Shown one piece after another: positions 8,422-18,347 of a DNA stretch of 64,000 nucleotides. Position 1 is the first letter of the stretch. The number at the start of each line of letters is the position of its first letter. Origin of the DNA: Streptococcaceae bacterium ESL0687. Lineage in GTDB: Bacteria; Bacillota; Bacilli; Lactobacillales; Streptococcaceae. The notes under the pieces were generated by a model that made no database searches, had not been told where the DNA came from, and worked only from the letters and a program-made list of their open reading frames with translations. The stretch covers positions 310,001 to 374,000 of the forward strand of contig CP113940.1 of the NCBI GenBank assembly GCA_029392475.1, in the 5' to 3' direction. Position numbers and translations under genes: made by a program.

Positions 8422-10530
8422 ATGTCAAAAAAAGTTTTTGAAACAGAATTTTACGGACGCCCTCTAATCGTCGAAGTTGGTCAAGTTGCCAAGCAGGCAA
8501 ATGGGGCTGCAGTGATTCGCTACGGGGAAACAACAGTTCTAACAGCAGCGACCATGAGCAAGGAGATGAAGGACGGTGGTTTCTTCCCGCTTCAGGTCAA
8601 CTATGAGGAAAAGATGTATGCTGCTGGGAAAATCCCAGGAGGATTTAACAAGCGTGAAGGACGTGCTTCAACAGATGCTACCCTTAATGCCCGTCTGATT
8701 GACCGTCCAATCCGTCCAATGTTTGCTGAAGGTTTCCGCAATGAGGTTCAGGTTATCAACACTGTCCTTTCATACGACGAGAATGCTACAGCTGCCATGA
8801 CTGCCATGTTTGGGTCAAGTCTTGCCTTATCAATTTCAGACATCCCATTCAACGGCCCAATCGCTGGAGTTGAGGTCGGCTACATTGATGGTGAGATTAT
8901 CATCAACCCAACTGAGGCCCAAAAAGAAGTAAGTCTTCTAGACCTTTCAGTAGCCGGAAACCGCGATGCCATCAACATGGTTGAGTCGGGTGCCAAAGAG
9001 CTATCTGAAGAAATCATGCTTGAAGCTCTTCTTCGTGGTCATGAGGCTGTAATTGAACTTATCGAATTCCAGGATAAGATTGTCGCTGAAGTTGGAAAAG
9101 TTAAAGCTGAAGTTGAACTTCTTCAAGTTGATGCAGACCTTCAGGCTGAAATCGTTGAAAAATACAATGCAGACCTCCAAGCAGCTGTTCAAGTTGAAGA
9201 AAAACTGGCCCGTGAAGATGCTACAAACGAAGTACGCGACCGTGTAATCGCTGAATACGAGGAAAAATTCGCTGAAGATGAAAACTTCACCCGCATCATG
9301 CGCGAGGTTAATGAAATCCTTGAAATCATGGAGCACACTGAGGTTCGCCGTCTAATCACTGAAGACAAGGTTCGTCCTGACGGTCGTAAGATTGACGAAA
9401 TCCGTCCTCTTGACGCTGAAATTGACTTCCTACCTAAGGTTCACGGATCAGGTCTATTCACCCGTGGACAAACTCAGGCCCTTTCAGTCCTAACACTTGC
9501 CCCAATGAGTGAAGCTCAAGTAATTGACGGACTTGGTGAAGAGTACAAAAAACGTTTCATGCACCACTATAACTTCCCTCAATATTCAGTTGGATCAACA
9601 GGACGTTACGGGGCTCCAGGACGCCGTGAAATCGGTCACGGGGCTCTTGGTGAACGTGCTCTTGAGCAGGTTATGCCTTCAGTTGAAGACTTCCCATATG
9701 CCATCCGTCTGGTGGCTGAGGTCCTTGAATCAAATGGATCAAGCTCACAGGCTTCAATCTGTGCCGGAACTCTTGCCCTTATGGCAGGTGGAGTGCCAAT
9801 CAAGGCACCAGTTGCAGGGATTGCCATGGGTCTAATCTCTGACGGTGAAAACTACACAGTTCTTACAGATATCCAGGGTCTTGAAGACCATTTTGGGGAC
9901 ATGGACTTCAAGGTCGCTGGAACCCGCGATGGAATTACAGCCCTTCAAATGGATATCAAGATTGACGGAATCACTCCGCAAATCCTGACAGAGGCCCTTG
10001 AACAGGCTAAACGTGCCCGCTTTGAAATTCTCGATGTAATTGAAAATACAATTGCTGCCCCTCGTCCAGAACTGGCGCCAACTGCTCCAAAAATTGAAAC
10101 CATGCAGATCGACGTTGACAAGATTAAACTTGTTATCGGTAAGGGTGGGGAAACAATCGACAAGATTATCGCTGAAACTGGTGTTAAAATCGACATCGAT
10201 GAAGACGGACTCGTTGCCATTTTCTCAAGTGACGCGGCTGCCATCAAACGTGCCATGGAAATCATCGAGGCAATCGTCAAGGTGGCAAAAGTTGGCGACA
10301 TCTACGATGCCAAGGTTACAAGAATCGAGAAATTCGGAGCCTTCGTTAATTTATTTGGATCGACAAATGCCCTCCTTCACATTTCAGAACTTGACTGGGC
10401 TAAAACAGACAAGGTCGAAGACGTGGTGAATATTGGTGAAACAATCAAGGTTAAGGTTACTAAGCTTGATGACCGTGGAAGAATTGACGTTAGCCACAAG
10501 GTTCTTATCCCACGCGCAGATGAAGACTAG
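8422..10530 (+). CDS. pnp: Polyribonucleotide nucleotidyltransferase (PNPase)
   Basis: Phosphorolytic 3'-5' exoribonuclease of RNA decay, trimeric and cytoplasmic, 702 residues. Two RNase PH cores are seen: the first from about residue 10 to 230 ([20 protein letters not shown], then PIRPMF), the second from about 315 to 545 ([50 protein letters not shown], the catalytic [18 protein letters not shown]), joined by an all-helical linker. A KH domain ([14 protein letters not shown]) and an S1 domain ([20 protein letters not shown]) close the protein. Codons are strongly biased to C-ending forms compared with neighbours, suggesting high expression. Single gene with its own promoter, leader and terminator. 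Confidence 0.97.
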   Translation: MSKKVFETEFYGRPLIVEVGQVAKQANGAAVIRYGETTVLTAATMSKEMKDGGFFPLQVNYEEKMYAAGKIPGGFNKREGRASTDATLNARLIDRPIRPMFAEGFRNEVQVINTVLSYDENATAAMTAMFGSSLALSISDIPFNGPIAGVEVGYIDGEIIINPTEAQKEVSLLDLSVAGNRDAINMVESGAKELSEEIMLEALLRGHEAVIELIEFQDKIVAEVGKVKAEVELLQVDADLQAEIVEKYNADLQAAVQVEEKLAREDATNEVRDRVIAEYEEKFAEDENFTRIMREVNEILEIMEHTEVRRLITEDKVRPDGRKIDEIRPLDAEIDFLPKVHGSGLFTRGQTQALSVLTLAPMSEAQVIDGLGEEYKKRFMHHYNFPQYSVGSTGRYGAPGRREIGHGALGERALEQVMPSVEDFPYAIRLVAEVLESNGSSSQASICAGTLALMAGGVPIKAPVAGIAMGLISDGENYTVLTDIQGLEDHFGDMDFKVAGTRDGITALQMDIKIDGITPQILTEALEQAKRARFEILDVIENTIAAPRPELAPTAPKIETMQIDVDKIKLVIGKGGETIDKIIAETGVKIDIDEDGLVAIFSSDAAAIKRAMEIIEAIVKVAKVGDIYDAKVTRIEKFGAFVNLFGSTNALLHISELDWAKTDKVEDVVNIGETIKVKVTKLDDRGRIDVSHKVLIPRADED

Positions 10531-10537
10531 TTAAGAG

Positions 10538-10571
10538 AGTAAAAGAAAATGAAAGTTTTCTTTTACTTTTT
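10538..10571 (+). terminator. Terminator of pnp
   Basis: A perfect 12-bp stem (AGTAAAAGAAAA and TTTTCTTTTACT), 6-nt loop, followed by five T. Confidence 0.9.
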
Positions 10572-10584
10572 CGTATCTGAGGAG

Positions 10585-10616
10585 TTTTTGGGGTCTGGGC
10601 TTGACCCCTCAAAAAA
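10585..10616. promoter_or_regulatory. Hairpin between pnp and cysS
   Basis: TTTTTGGGGTC pairs with GACCCC and, after a two-base bulge, AAAAA, around a 7-nt loop. GAGG at 10579-10582 could alternatively pair with CCTC at 10607-10610. On the minus strand it ends in a T run and would read as a weak terminator; on the plus strand it lies in the cysS upstream region. Confidence 0.45.
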
Positions 10617-10642
10617 GATTTTAGAGAACAAGAGAGATTGAT

Positions 10643-12007
10643 ATGATTAAACTTTACAATACAATGACCCGTGAAAAGGAAGAGTTCAAACCGCTTGAAG
10701 ATGGCAAGGTTAAGATGTATGTTTGTGGGCCAACAGTTTATAATTACATTCACATTGGGAATGCCAGAAGCGTGGTTGCCTTTGACACCATCAGGAAGTA
10801 TCTGGAGTATCGCGGTTTTGAGGTTGACTACATCTCAAACTTCACAGACGTTGACGACAAGATTATCAATGCTGCCCGTGAAGCTGGTATTGACATCAAG
10901 GATTTAACTGATAATTTTATTGATGCCTTCTTTAAGGATGTGGCAAGTCTTGGAGTCAAAAAGGCCAACCAGCATCCGAGGGTTATGGACTTTATGGATG
11001 AAATCCTAGGCTTCGTTTCAGAGCTGATTACCAAGGGTTTTGCCTATGAATCAGATGGAGATGTCTACTTTAGGGTCCGTAAATTCCCAAATTACGGGGC
11101 CCTAGCTGGAAAAAATCTTGACGAGCTTGAAGAGGGAGCCAGCGGCCGAGTTTCAGCTGACTCTCTAAAAGAAGATCCATTGGACTTTGCCCTTTGGAAG
11201 TCAGCAAGTGATGATGAACCTGCCTGGGAAAGCCCGTGGGGTCTAGGACGTCCTGGGTGGCACATTGAATGTTCGGTCATGGCGACAGAACTTCTTGGTG
11301 ACACAATAGACATCCACGGGGGTGGTCAGGACCTTGAGTTTCCTCATCACACCAATGAAATTGCCCAGTCTGAAAGCAAGACTGGTAAAACCTTTGCCAA
11401 CTACTGGCTGCACAATGGATTTGTGACCACAGCCACTGGGGAGAAGATGAGTAAGTCTCTGGGTAACTTTAAGACAGTCCATGACATGCTTGATATTGTG
11501 GATCCGCAGGTTCTAAGATTTTTCTTAACCACAACCCACTATCGACGTCCCCTTCTCTTTTCAGACAGCAGCATCCAGGATGCAGAGAACAATTTTGCCA
11601 AAATCAAGACAGCCTATGAGAACATGGAGTTTGACCTTTCAAAGGGCAACTCAGTCCAAAATGAGAAAGAGATTGATCACTTCAGAAAGATCTTTACCGA
11701 GGCCATGGATGATGACTTCAATATCGCAAATGGCCTAACTGTTTTCTATGACTTTATCCGTTTTGTCAACTCTGGTAATGCAAGTCTTGCTGCCCTTGCC
11801 TTTTTCGATGAGGTGCTGACAATCCTTGGCCTTGAATTCACATCTCCAGGACTTTTGGACTCAGATATTGATGCAAAAATTGAGGAGCGCGAGCTTGCGC
11901 GCAAGAACCGTGACTTTGCTTTGGCGGACAAGATCCGTGACGAGCTCCGTGAGGAGGGAATCATTCTCGAAGATACTAAAGAAGGTGTGAGGTGGCGTCG
12001 TGGCTAA
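10643..12007 (+). CDS. cysS: Cysteine--tRNA ligase
   Basis: Class I aminoacyl-tRNA synthetase, 454 residues, that charges tRNA-Cys in the cytoplasm. The HIGH motif appears as HIGN in [13 protein letters not shown] and the KMSKS loop as [11 protein letters not shown]. Zinc ligands are expected at Cys of MYVCGPT, Cys of HIECSVMAT and the HHTNE site. Start ATG 10643 gives the conserved MIKLYNT beginning; the ribosome site (AGAGAG) is weak. No T-box is found upstream, unlike ileS in this window. It overlaps mrnC by 8 bases, a pair conserved in Bacillota. Confidence 0.97.
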   Translation: MIKLYNTMTREKEEFKPLEDGKVKMYVCGPTVYNYIHIGNARSVVAFDTIRKYLEYRGFEVDYISNFTDVDDKIINAAREAGIDIKDLTDNFIDAFFKDVASLGVKKANQHPRVMDFMDEILGFVSELITKGFAYESDGDVYFRVRKFPNYGALAGKNLDELEEGASGRVSADSLKEDPLDFALWKSASDDEPAWESPWGLGRPGWHIECSVMATELLGDTIDIHGGGQDLEFPHHTNEIAQSESKTGKTFANYWLHNGFVTTATGEKMSKSLGNFKTVHDMLDIVDPQVLRFFLTTTHYRRPLLFSDSSIQDAENNFAKIKTAYENMEFDLSKGNSVQNEKEIDHFRKIFTEAMDDDFNIANGLTVFYDFIRFVNSGNASLAALAFFDEVLTILGLEFTSPGLLDSDIDAKIEERELARKNRDFALADKIRDELREEGIILEDTKEGVRWRRG

Positions 12008-12410
12008 GGTTGACGTTAAATTAATAAACGGGATTGCTCTAGCCTATGCAGGAGATGCAATCTATGAGGTCTATGTGCGTGATTACTTGATTCATCAGGG
12101 ATTGACTAAACCAAATCGGCTACATAAATCGGCTACCAAATTTGTTTCAGCCAAGGCCCAGGCTTGGTTAATCAGCCAGATGGAAGAGGAGAATCTTCTG
12201 ACTGAAGAAGAGTGGACCTACTTTAAACGGGGCAGAAACGCCAACAGTAAGACCAAGGCCAAGAATGCAGACATTTTAACCTACCGGGTTTCGACAGGTT
12301 TTGAAGCAGTGCTTGGCTATCTGCACCTGACTGGTCAAGACATCCGTCTGACTGAAGTTATTGATTGGTGCATTAATCGTGTTGAAAGTCAGGAAAATCA
12401 AGCGAATTAG
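12000..12410 (+). CDS. mrnC: Mini-ribonuclease 3 (MrnC)
   Basis: A 136-residue RNase III-like enzyme lacking the dsRNA-binding domain; the family matures the ends of 23S rRNA. The catalytic signature is [18 protein letters not shown] at about residues 14-31, with Asp19 the likely metal ligand, and the basic motif [11 protein letters not shown] follows. The start is GTG 12000, inside the end of cysS, with GAGG at 11989-11992 seven bases before it. The cysS-mrnC-rlmB-rae1 order matches Bacillus and supports the call. Confidence 0.93.
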   Translation: MAKVDVKLINGIALAYAGDAIYEVYVRDYLIHQGLTKPNRLHKSATKFVSAKAQAWLISQMEEENLLTEEEWTYFKRGRNANSKTKAKNADILTYRVSTGFEAVLGYLHLTGQDIRLTEVIDWCINRVESQENQAN

Positions 12411-12437
12411 CTAGAAATTATATCAAATAAAATCTTG

Positions 12438-12446
12438 TGCTATAAT
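12438..12446 (+). promoter_or_regulatory. Extended -10 promoter of rlmB
   Basis: TGCTATAAT (12438-12446) is a perfect extended -10 with TTATAT as a weak -35 (12418-12423). It separates rlmB-rae1 from cysS-mrnC. Confidence 0.7.
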
Positions 12447-12485
12447 AGGGCATAGGATTTTATTTATTTACAGACAGGAAAAACA

Positions 12486-13397
12486 ATGAAAAAAAATAAC
12501 AGTAATAGAAATGATCGCAAGAGCAATTATCAGGGAAAATCAAATTCCCGAGGCCCTAAAAAGTCTTTTGACCGTAAGAATTCAAGTGGTCCTAAAAGAG
12601 ACTATGACAACTATAAAAAACCAGTCGATAACCGTAGGGCCGACTATGAAGAAGTAGTCGTTGAAGAAACACCAAATGACATGGTTTACGGGGTTCATGC
12701 AGTTCGTGAAGCCTTAAATGCAGGAACTGGAAATAAACTTTATATTCAGGCCGACCTAAAGGGGAAAAATCTAGAAGAAATGAAGGCCTTGGCTGGGGAC
12801 AAGAAGGTTTCAATCTCCTTTGAGAAAAAAGCTGATTTAGATAAGATGACTGACCGCGGTGTCCACCAAGGTTTTGTCCTAAAGACTAGTGCCTATGCCT
12901 ATGCTGAACTTTCTGATCTTTTGGAAAAGGCAGCAGGAGAAGATAATCCCTTCATCCTGATTCTTGACGGCCTAACTGATCCCCATAATTTAGGATCAAT
13001 TCTTAGGACAGCTGATGCTACAGGAGTTACTGGAATTGTCATTCCAAAGCACCGGGCAGTTGGAATCACACCGACTGCTGTTAAGGCTAGTACGGGGGCT
13101 GTTGAACATGTGCCAGTAGCCCGTGTTACCAACCTAAGTCAAACTCTTGATAAATTAAAGGAAGCTGGTTTTTGGATTTTTGGTACCGATATGAAGGGGA
13201 CAAATTACACCAAATGGAATACAGCAGGGAAAATTGCTCTGATTATCGGTAGTGAAGGTAAGGGAGTTTCTGCTGGAATTAAGAAGCAGGTGGATGAGAT
13301 GGTGACCATCCCAATGACCGGTCATGTTCAAAGTTTAAATGCTGGTGTAGCTAGTGCTATACTTATGTATGAGGTGGCAAGAAAAAGAGGATTTTAA
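12486..13397 (+). CDS. rlmB: 23S rRNA 2'-O-methyltransferase RlmB (TrmH/SpoU family)
   Basis: SPOUT-class methyltransferase of 303 residues that methylates a ribose of 23S rRNA (G2251 in E. coli) using S-adenosylmethionine. The first 55 residues are an unusual Lys/Arg/Asn/Ser-rich tail, probably disordered and RNA-binding. A substrate-binding domain starts at MVYGVHAVREAL; the SPOUT knot has LDGLTDPHNLGSILRTAD, IIGSEGKGV and IPMTGHVQSLNAGVASAIL. The stop overlaps the next start by one base (TAATG). The exact target nucleotide is inferred from the family. Confidence 0.92.
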   Translation: MKKNNSNRNDRKSNYQGKSNSRGPKKSFDRKNSSGPKRDYDNYKKPVDNRRADYEEVVVEETPNDMVYGVHAVREALNAGTGNKLYIQADLKGKNLEEMKALAGDKKVSISFEKKADLDKMTDRGVHQGFVLKTSAYAYAELSDLLEKAAGEDNPFILILDGLTDPHNLGSILRTADATGVTGIVIPKHRAVGITPTAVKASTGAVEHVPVARVTNLSQTLDKLKEAGFWIFGTDMKGTNYTKWNTAGKIALIIGSEGKGVSAGIKKQVDEMVTIPMTGHVQSLNAGVASAILMYEVARKRGF

Positions 13398-13912
13398 TGA
13401 AAAAACAACTACTAATTGTTGATGGTTACAACATGATTGGAGCCTGGAAAAAGACTAGGCAAGCCTTTCAACATAATCGCCTAGAAGAAGCCAGAGATTA
13501 CCTGCTGGAAAAGTTATCTGAATATGCTAATTTTGAGGGGATTGAAGTAGTTTGTGTTTTTGATGCCCAATATGTCCCAGGTGTACGGACCTCTTTTAAA
13601 AAATATAATGTTTTAGTTATTTTTACCGAGGAGGATGAGACGGCAGATTCTTATATTGAACGTTTGGCGGGCGAATGCAATGATATCTTGACCCAGGTTT
13701 ATGTGGCTACCAGTGATTTAGCTGAACAATGGGTTGTTTTTAGTCAGGGGGCAGCTCGTATTTCTGCTCGCGAACTTGAAAAACTCGTAAGTGTTGGGAA
13801 AAGTGAGTTGAAAAATTATACAAATTCTTTGGTTGAAACAAAGCCTAGGGCTAATCAGTGGACAGATGAACAGATTAGTCAATTAAAGGATTTGATGAAT
13901 AATTTAGAGTAA
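13397..13912 (+). CDS. rae1: Rae1/YacP, ribosome-dependent NYN endoribonuclease
   Basis: A 171-residue NYN (PIN-like) domain protein, the same length as Bacillus Rae1 (YacP), which enters the ribosomal A site and cuts mRNA during translation. Acidic active-site motifs are visible: LLIVDGYNMIGAW near the start, VVCVFDAQYVPG, TEEDETADSYIERLA and VYVATSDLAEQ. It is coupled to rlmB by a one-base overlap. Function is taken from the family and gene order. No terminator is obvious after it before the ftsA promoter. Confidence 0.88.
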   Translation: MKKQLLIVDGYNMIGAWKKTRQAFQHNRLEEARDYLLEKLSEYANFEGIEVVCVFDAQYVPGVRTSFKKYNVLVIFTEEDETADSYIERLAGECNDILTQVYVATSDLAEQWVVFSQGAARISARELEKLVSVGKSELKNYTNSLVETKPRANQWTDEQISQLKDLMNNLE

Positions 13913-13987
13913 TTAATTAGCTCAAAGTAAACAAATTTTTATGTAAGAGGTTAGTGAAAATAATATTTAGAAAAACAGGGTAAGTTA

Positions 13988-14015
13988 TTGCTTTACTGGC
14001 TCAGTATGTTAAAAT
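13988..14015 (+). promoter_or_regulatory. Promoter of the ftsA operon
   Basis: TTGCTT (13988-13993), 16-bp spacer, TAAAAT (14010-14015) preceded by TGT (extended -10). A 7-bp inverted repeat TCAGTAT/ATACTGA (14001-14020) surrounds the -10. Confidence 0.7.
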
Positions 14016-14107
14016 ACTGAATGAGTGTTAATATCTTAGACTAGGAATATTATCTACTTTACTAACTAAAAAATGTAACTTTAATGAAGAGGAAAGGAGT
14101 CACTTTG

Positions 14108-15463
14108 ATGGCCAAAAGTGGACTTTTTACGGGTATTGATATTGGAACCAACACAATTAAGGTGTTAGTTGCCGAATATATCCGTGGTGATATGAATATA
14201 ATTGGTGTGGGTAATGCCAAAAGTGAAGGTTTGAAAAATGGAATTATAGTTGACATTGATAAGGTGTCAGAATCTATTAAAAAAGCAGTCGAAGCAGCTG
14301 AAGAACGCTCAGGTGTGAAGATTACAGGGGTAAATGTTGGACTTCCTGCTAATATGCTAGAAGTTGATTTCTGCCAAGGAATGATTCCAATTTCAAATGG
14401 TTCAAAGGAAATAACAGATAAAGATGTAGAACAGGTTGTTGACAATGCGCTTTTACGCAGCGTTTTACCTGAAAGAGAGATTGTTGCTGTACTTCCTAAA
14501 GAATTTACAGTTGATGGATTTGAAGGGATTACAGATCCTCGTGGTATGTTTGGGGTTCGCCTTGAAATGAAGGGCCTCCTTTATACAGGACCAAGAACCA
14601 TTATTCATAATCTTCGTAAATCGATTGAACGTGCTGGCCTATTTGTAGAAAACATTGTAATAAGTCCATTATCTCTTACAAGTTATGTTCTTAGTGAGGG
14701 CGAACGCGAATTTGGTACTACAATTGTTGACCTTGGAGCGGGACAAACTTCAATTATGAGCATCAAAGATCAAAACCTACAGTATCTTGATGTGAGTCCT
14801 GAAGGGGGCGACTACGCTACCAAAGATATTTCGACTGTTTTAAATACAACTGTTGAAATTGCTGAAGACTTAAAAGTTAACTACGGTGAAGCAAGTACAA
14901 GTCGTGCAAGTAAAGATGAGCGTTTCCTAGTTGATGTAGTTGGAAAAAATGAACCTGAGGCCATTGATGAATACTACCTATCACAAATTCTTGAAGCTCG
15001 TTTAACTCAAATTTTTGATAGAGTGAAAAGAAACCTTAAGGATAATCATGTAAATGAATATCCAGGCGGGATTGTTCTACTTGGTGGCGGTGCTGCTATG
15101 CCAGGTATTGTTGAATTGGCAAGCCAAGTACTAGGTACTAATGTTCGTTTATTTGTACCAGCTGAAATGGGATTAAGAAATCCAATCTTTGCTAATGTAT
15201 TAAGTATCGTTGATTATGTTGGTAGTAGAAGTGATATTGACAGTTTAGTCCAGGCTTCAGTTGTGAAGCAAGAAACCTATACAGAAGACCTTTCAATGGT
15301 CGGTCAAGATAAGGTATTTCTTGACAGTTCTGACTTGGAAGAAGAATATACTGAACCAGTGGCTACTGATTTTGAAGAGTCAGTTCAGGAAGAAAAACAT
15401 AATAAAAAAGATGGTGGATTAGTTCACCGGTTAAAAGACATGTTTTCTAGCATGTTTGATTAA
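14108..15463 (+). CDS. ftsA: Cell division protein FtsA
   Basis: Actin-like ATPase that anchors FtsZ to the membrane, about 451 residues. Motifs: phosphate-1 [15 protein letters not shown], the inserted 1C domain, phosphate-2 [13 protein letters not shown], adenosine motif [13 protein letters not shown], and a C-terminal amphipathic helix ([16 protein letters not shown]) that binds the membrane. ATG 14108 follows AGGAAAGGAG (14090s) at normal distance; the ATG at 14084 precedes that site and is unlikely. First gene of the division operon; ftsZ starts 14 bp after its stop. Confidence 0.96.
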   Translation: MAKSGLFTGIDIGTNTIKVLVAEYIRGDMNIIGVGNAKSEGLKNGIIVDIDKVSESIKKAVEAAEERSGVKITGVNVGLPANMLEVDFCQGMIPISNGSKEITDKDVEQVVDNALLRSVLPEREIVAVLPKEFTVDGFEGITDPRGMFGVRLEMKGLLYTGPRTIIHNLRKSIERAGLFVENIVISPLSLTSYVLSEGEREFGTTIVDLGAGQTSIMSIKDQNLQYLDVSPEGGDYATKDISTVLNTTVEIAEDLKVNYGEASTSRASKDERFLVDVVGKNEPEAIDEYYLSQILEARLTQIFDRVKRNLKDNHVNEYPGGIVLLGGGAAMPGIVELASQVLGTNVRLFVPAEMGLRNPIFANVLSIVDYVGSRSDIDSLVQASVVKQETYTEDLSMVGQDKVFLDSSDLEEEYTEPVATDFEESVQEEKHNKKDGGLVHRLKDMFSSMFD

Positions 15464-15477
15464 GAGGAGAGATAAAC

Positions 15478-16737
15478 ATGGAATTTTTATTTGATGGTGA
15501 TCAACAAGGTGCAGTAATCAAGGTTATTGGTGTTGGTGGAGGTGGTGGTAACGCCATCAACCGCATGGTCGAAGAACAAGTTGGTGGTGTAGAATTCATC
15601 GCAGCAAACACAGACGTTCAAGCTCTACGTTCTTCAAAGGCTGACACTGTTATCCAAATCGGTCCAAAACTTACTCGTGGACTTGGTGCTGGAGCTGTTC
15701 CTGAGGTTGGAAGAAAAGCTGCTGAAGAAAGTGAAGAAGTAATTGAAGAAGCTCTTGCTGGAAGTGATATGGTCTTTATCACTGCTGGTATGGGTGGTGG
15801 AACTGGTACAGGTGCTGCACCGGTTATCGCTGGAATCGCAAAACGCTTAGGTGCACTTACTGTTGGTGTTGTAACTCGTCCGTTTGGTTTTGAAGGATCA
15901 AAACGTGGTTACCATGCCGCTGAAGGTATTGCTGAACTTAAAGAGAATGTTGATACTCTACTTATCATTTCAAACAACAACCTGCTTGAAATCGTTGACA
16001 AGAAGACTCCGCTTACAGAAGCTCTTCGCGAAGCAGATAACGTTCTTCGTCAAGGTGTTCAAGGGATTACTGACCTTATTACAAGCCCAGGTATGATTAA
16101 CCTTGACTTTGCTGACGTTAAAACAGTAATGGCAAACAAAGGTGATGCTCTTATGGGTATTGGGATTGCTGAAGGTGACGACCGTGTTATCGAGGCTACT
16201 CGTCAAGCCATTTACTCACCACTACTTGAAACAACAATTGATGGAGCTGAAAATGTTCTTCTAAACGTTACAGGTGGTCTTGATATGTCTCTATCTGAAG
16301 CACAAGATGCATCAGAAATCGTTATCCAAGCAGCAGGTCATGATGTAAATATCTTACTTGGAACTGCCATTGACGATAGTCTCCAAGGTGAAATTCGTGT
16401 TACAGTTGTAGCAACTGGTGTTGACAAGGAAGAAGTTAAACGTGTTGTTAACCAAAAAGCAGAACAACCACGTCGCCGTGTTCTAGGAACTTCTGCAGGA
16501 GACAACTCAGCAAGTAACGATGTTCGTCGTAAAGAAACTAAGGTTGTTAGCCAAAACCAAAATCAAAAATCAGCTTTTGGTGAATGGGACTTACGTCGTG
16601 ATTCAAACCAATCACGTCCAAACCAAGCAACTGGTCGTGATGAACAGACATCAATCAGCAAATTTAATGTACCAAATCAAACCACTCAAACTGAGGAAGA
16701 TAATTTGGATACACCACCATTTTTCCGTAATAAATAA
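15478..16737 (+). CDS. ftsZ: Cell division protein FtsZ
   Basis: Tubulin-like GTPase that forms the Z ring, 419 residues. The tubulin signature GGGTGTGA is at residues 106-113 and the T7 loop is in [12 protein letters not shown] polar Asn/Gln-rich linker of roughly 75 residues leads to the conserved C-terminal peptide DTPPFFRNK, which binds FtsA, SepF and other partners. Strong RBS GAGGAGAG before ATG 15478. The codon bias is that of a highly expressed gene. Confidence 0.98.
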   Translation: MEFLFDGDQQGAVIKVIGVGGGGGNAINRMVEEQVGGVEFIAANTDVQALRSSKADTVIQIGPKLTRGLGAGAVPEVGRKAAEESEEVIEEALAGSDMVFITAGMGGGTGTGAAPVIAGIAKRLGALTVGVVTRPFGFEGSKRGYHAAEGIAELKENVDTLLIISNNNLLEIVDKKTPLTEALREADNVLRQGVQGITDLITSPGMINLDFADVKTVMANKGDALMGIGIAEGDDRVIEATRQAIYSPLLETTIDGAENVLLNVTGGLDMSLSEAQDASEIVIQAAGHDVNILLGTAIDDSLQGEIRVTVVATGVDKEEVKRVVNQKAEQPRRRVLGTSAGDNSASNDVRRKETKVVSQNQNQKSAFGEWDLRRDSNQSRPNQATGRDEQTSISKFNVPNQTTQTEEDNLDTPPFFRNK

Positions 16738-16739
16738 TT

Positions 16740-17420
16740 ATGACAATAGCGGAGAATGTGCAAGCTGTTCTCTGTAAACTGAAAAAAATCGAAAATCAAG
16801 CAGGTCGTGCAGAGGGTTCAGTAACAGTAGTCGGAGTGACTAAATATGTAGATGAATCCGCTGCACGACAACTTGTAGATGCTGGAATTAATAATTTAGC
16901 GGAAAATCGAGTTGATTTATTTCTTGATAAATATCAATCTTTGAAAGATTTAGATATAACCTGGCATCTGATTGGAAGTTTACAAAGACGAAAAGTAAAA
17001 GATGTCATAAACTATGTTGATTACTTTCATGCCTTGGACTCAGTAAAACTTGCTAGGGAGATTTCAAAAAGGGCGCACCACCCGGTAAACTGCTTCCTAC
17101 AGGTTAATGTATCTGAAGAAGAAAGTAAGCATGGTTTTCTAGTTAATGAGGTAGAAAAGGCTATCCTTGAGATAAATGATCTACCAAATGTTAGGATAGT
17201 TGGTCTTATGACCATGGCACCCTTTAGTGCTACAAAAGAGGAGCTTGATTTAATTTTTTCCAAGACGCAAGCTCTTCAGCAGGCTATCAGCAGTTTAAAT
17301 CTGGAAAATGTGCCCTGTACTGAATTAAGTATGGGAATGAGTAGAGATTATCAAGAAGCAGTTGAAAATGGTGCAACTTTTATTAGAATTGGGAGTGAGT
17401 TTTTTAAGGGACTAAATTGA
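16740..17420 (+). CDS. ylmE: YggS/YlmE, PLP homeostasis protein
   Basis: Cytoplasmic PLP-binding protein (COG0325, PROSC family) of 226 residues with an alanine-racemase-like barrel; it buffers pyridoxal phosphate and has no known catalytic reaction. The PLP lysine lies in VTVVGVTKYVDE, followed by LAENRVDLFLDKY and WHLIGSLQRRK; MGMSRDYQEAVENGATFIRIGS near the end holds the phosphate. It starts 2 bp after ftsZ and touches sepF, in the classical dcw-distal cluster. Confidence 0.93.
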   Translation: MTIAENVQAVLCKLKKIENQAGRAEGSVTVVGVTKYVDESAARQLVDAGINNLAENRVDLFLDKYQSLKDLDITWHLIGSLQRRKVKDVINYVDYFHALDSVKLAREISKRAHHPVNCFLQVNVSEEESKHGFLVNEVEKAILEINDLPNVRIVGLMTMAPFSATKEELDLIFSKTQALQQAISSLNLENVPCTELSMGMSRDYQEAVENGATFIRIGSEFFKGLN

Positions 17421-18091
17421 TTATGGATAATGTAAAAGATATATTTGAAAAAATGAAATCATTCTTTCTTGGAGAAGATGGAGAGGATTATAGTGAAGAA
17501 AACAATAGTGAGAAACCTGTTCAATCTGAGGATAAATCTCTTCTAAGTATTAAACAGAATCAATCTAAAAAAACTTCACAACAATCTAATAAAAATTACC
17601 AAAAATCTGACCAAAGAGAAGGTCATAAAAAATCAGCTTATTCTTATGAAGCTCAAAAAGATTTGAGGGAACAAAGATCGACATCTGTTAGAAATCAAGC
17701 TTCAAACTCTTCAAAGAGTATGAACCGTGAATCTCGGATGAATGATTTTAAAGATAGCAAATCAGAAGAGAAGGGCCGTTTTTTAAATATGACCAGGGAT
17801 GAAAAAATTTCAAAGATTGCAATTAGAGAACCTCGTGTTTACGGGGATGTTATGGATATTGCAACTCTTGTAAAAGATGACGAAAGTGTAATAGTTAACT
17901 TTAAGTTAATGGATGACGCTCAGGCCAGACGTAGTATCGACTTCTTCACAGGTGTGGTTTACACCCTAGAGGGTGACATTCAAAATGTTGGTGGACAAAT
18001 CTTCCTTTTGACACCTGCTAGTGTTTCTGTAGAAGCAAGTGCTGAAATGAGTCTACTGGCCCGTCAAAATTATGATGAGTTCAATTTGTAG
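17417..18091 (+). CDS. sepF: Cell division protein SepF
   Basis: Membrane-binding division protein that bundles FtsZ. It has about 224 residues, long for SepF because of a Ser/Gln/Lys-rich linker (about residues 25-130). The amphipathic N-terminal helix (DNVKDIFEKMKSFFLG) and the C-terminal SepF core (KISKIAIREPRVYGDV, NFKLMDDAQARRSIDFFTG) are clear. The start is uncertain: TTG 17417 has an AAGGGA site 5 bases upstream and overlaps the ylmE stop; ATG 17423 has the better codon but a long 11-base spacing. Confidence 0.92.
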   Translation: MIMDNVKDIFEKMKSFFLGEDGEDYSEENNSEKPVQSEDKSLLSIKQNQSKKTSQQSNKNYQKSDQREGHKKSAYSYEAQKDLREQRSTSVRNQASNSSKSMNRESRMNDFKDSKSEEKGRFLNMTRDEKISKIAIREPRVYGDVMDIATLVKDDESVIVNFKLMDDAQARRSIDFFTGVVYTLEGDIQNVGGQIFLLTPASVSVEASAEMSLLARQNYDEFNL

Positions 18092-18100
18092 AGGAAATTA

Positions 18101-18346
18101 ATGATTATAAATTTATTATATAGGCTGATAAGTATCTATTCGATGATCCTAATAGTTTACGCTATCATGAGCTGGATTCCTGGACTTCGTGATAGTAAAC
18201 TTGGAGAGGTCATTGCTGATCTGTCTATGCCTTACTTAAATCTTTTTAGAAATTTAAATCTTACCTTTGGAACTTTTGATTTTACCGTATGGGTTGCTGT
18301 TTTATCGCTTCAACTCCTACAAAAATTATTGATAATTCTTTTTTAA
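18101..18346 (+). CDS. YggT family membrane protein
   Basis: Small integral membrane protein of 81 residues with two predicted helices (LISIYSMILIVYAIMSWIPG and a C-terminal WVAVLSLQLLQKLLIILF) around the family motif WIPGLRDSKLG and PYLNLFRNL. Members sit beside sepF in most Gram-positives and are thought to help division or envelope processes; the mechanism is unknown. GAGGAAATTA precedes the ATG and ylmH begins 1 bp after its stop. Confidence 0.9.
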   Translation: MIINLLYRLISIYSMILIVYAIMSWIPGLRDSKLGEVIADLSMPYLNLFRNLNLTFGTFDFTVWVAVLSLQLLQKLLIILF

Positions 18347-18347
18347 G

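Noticed and set aside
9001-9336. Antisense gene inside pnp
   Set aside because: Strong coding signature and complete domains of pnp on the plus strand; no promoter or ribosome site on the other.
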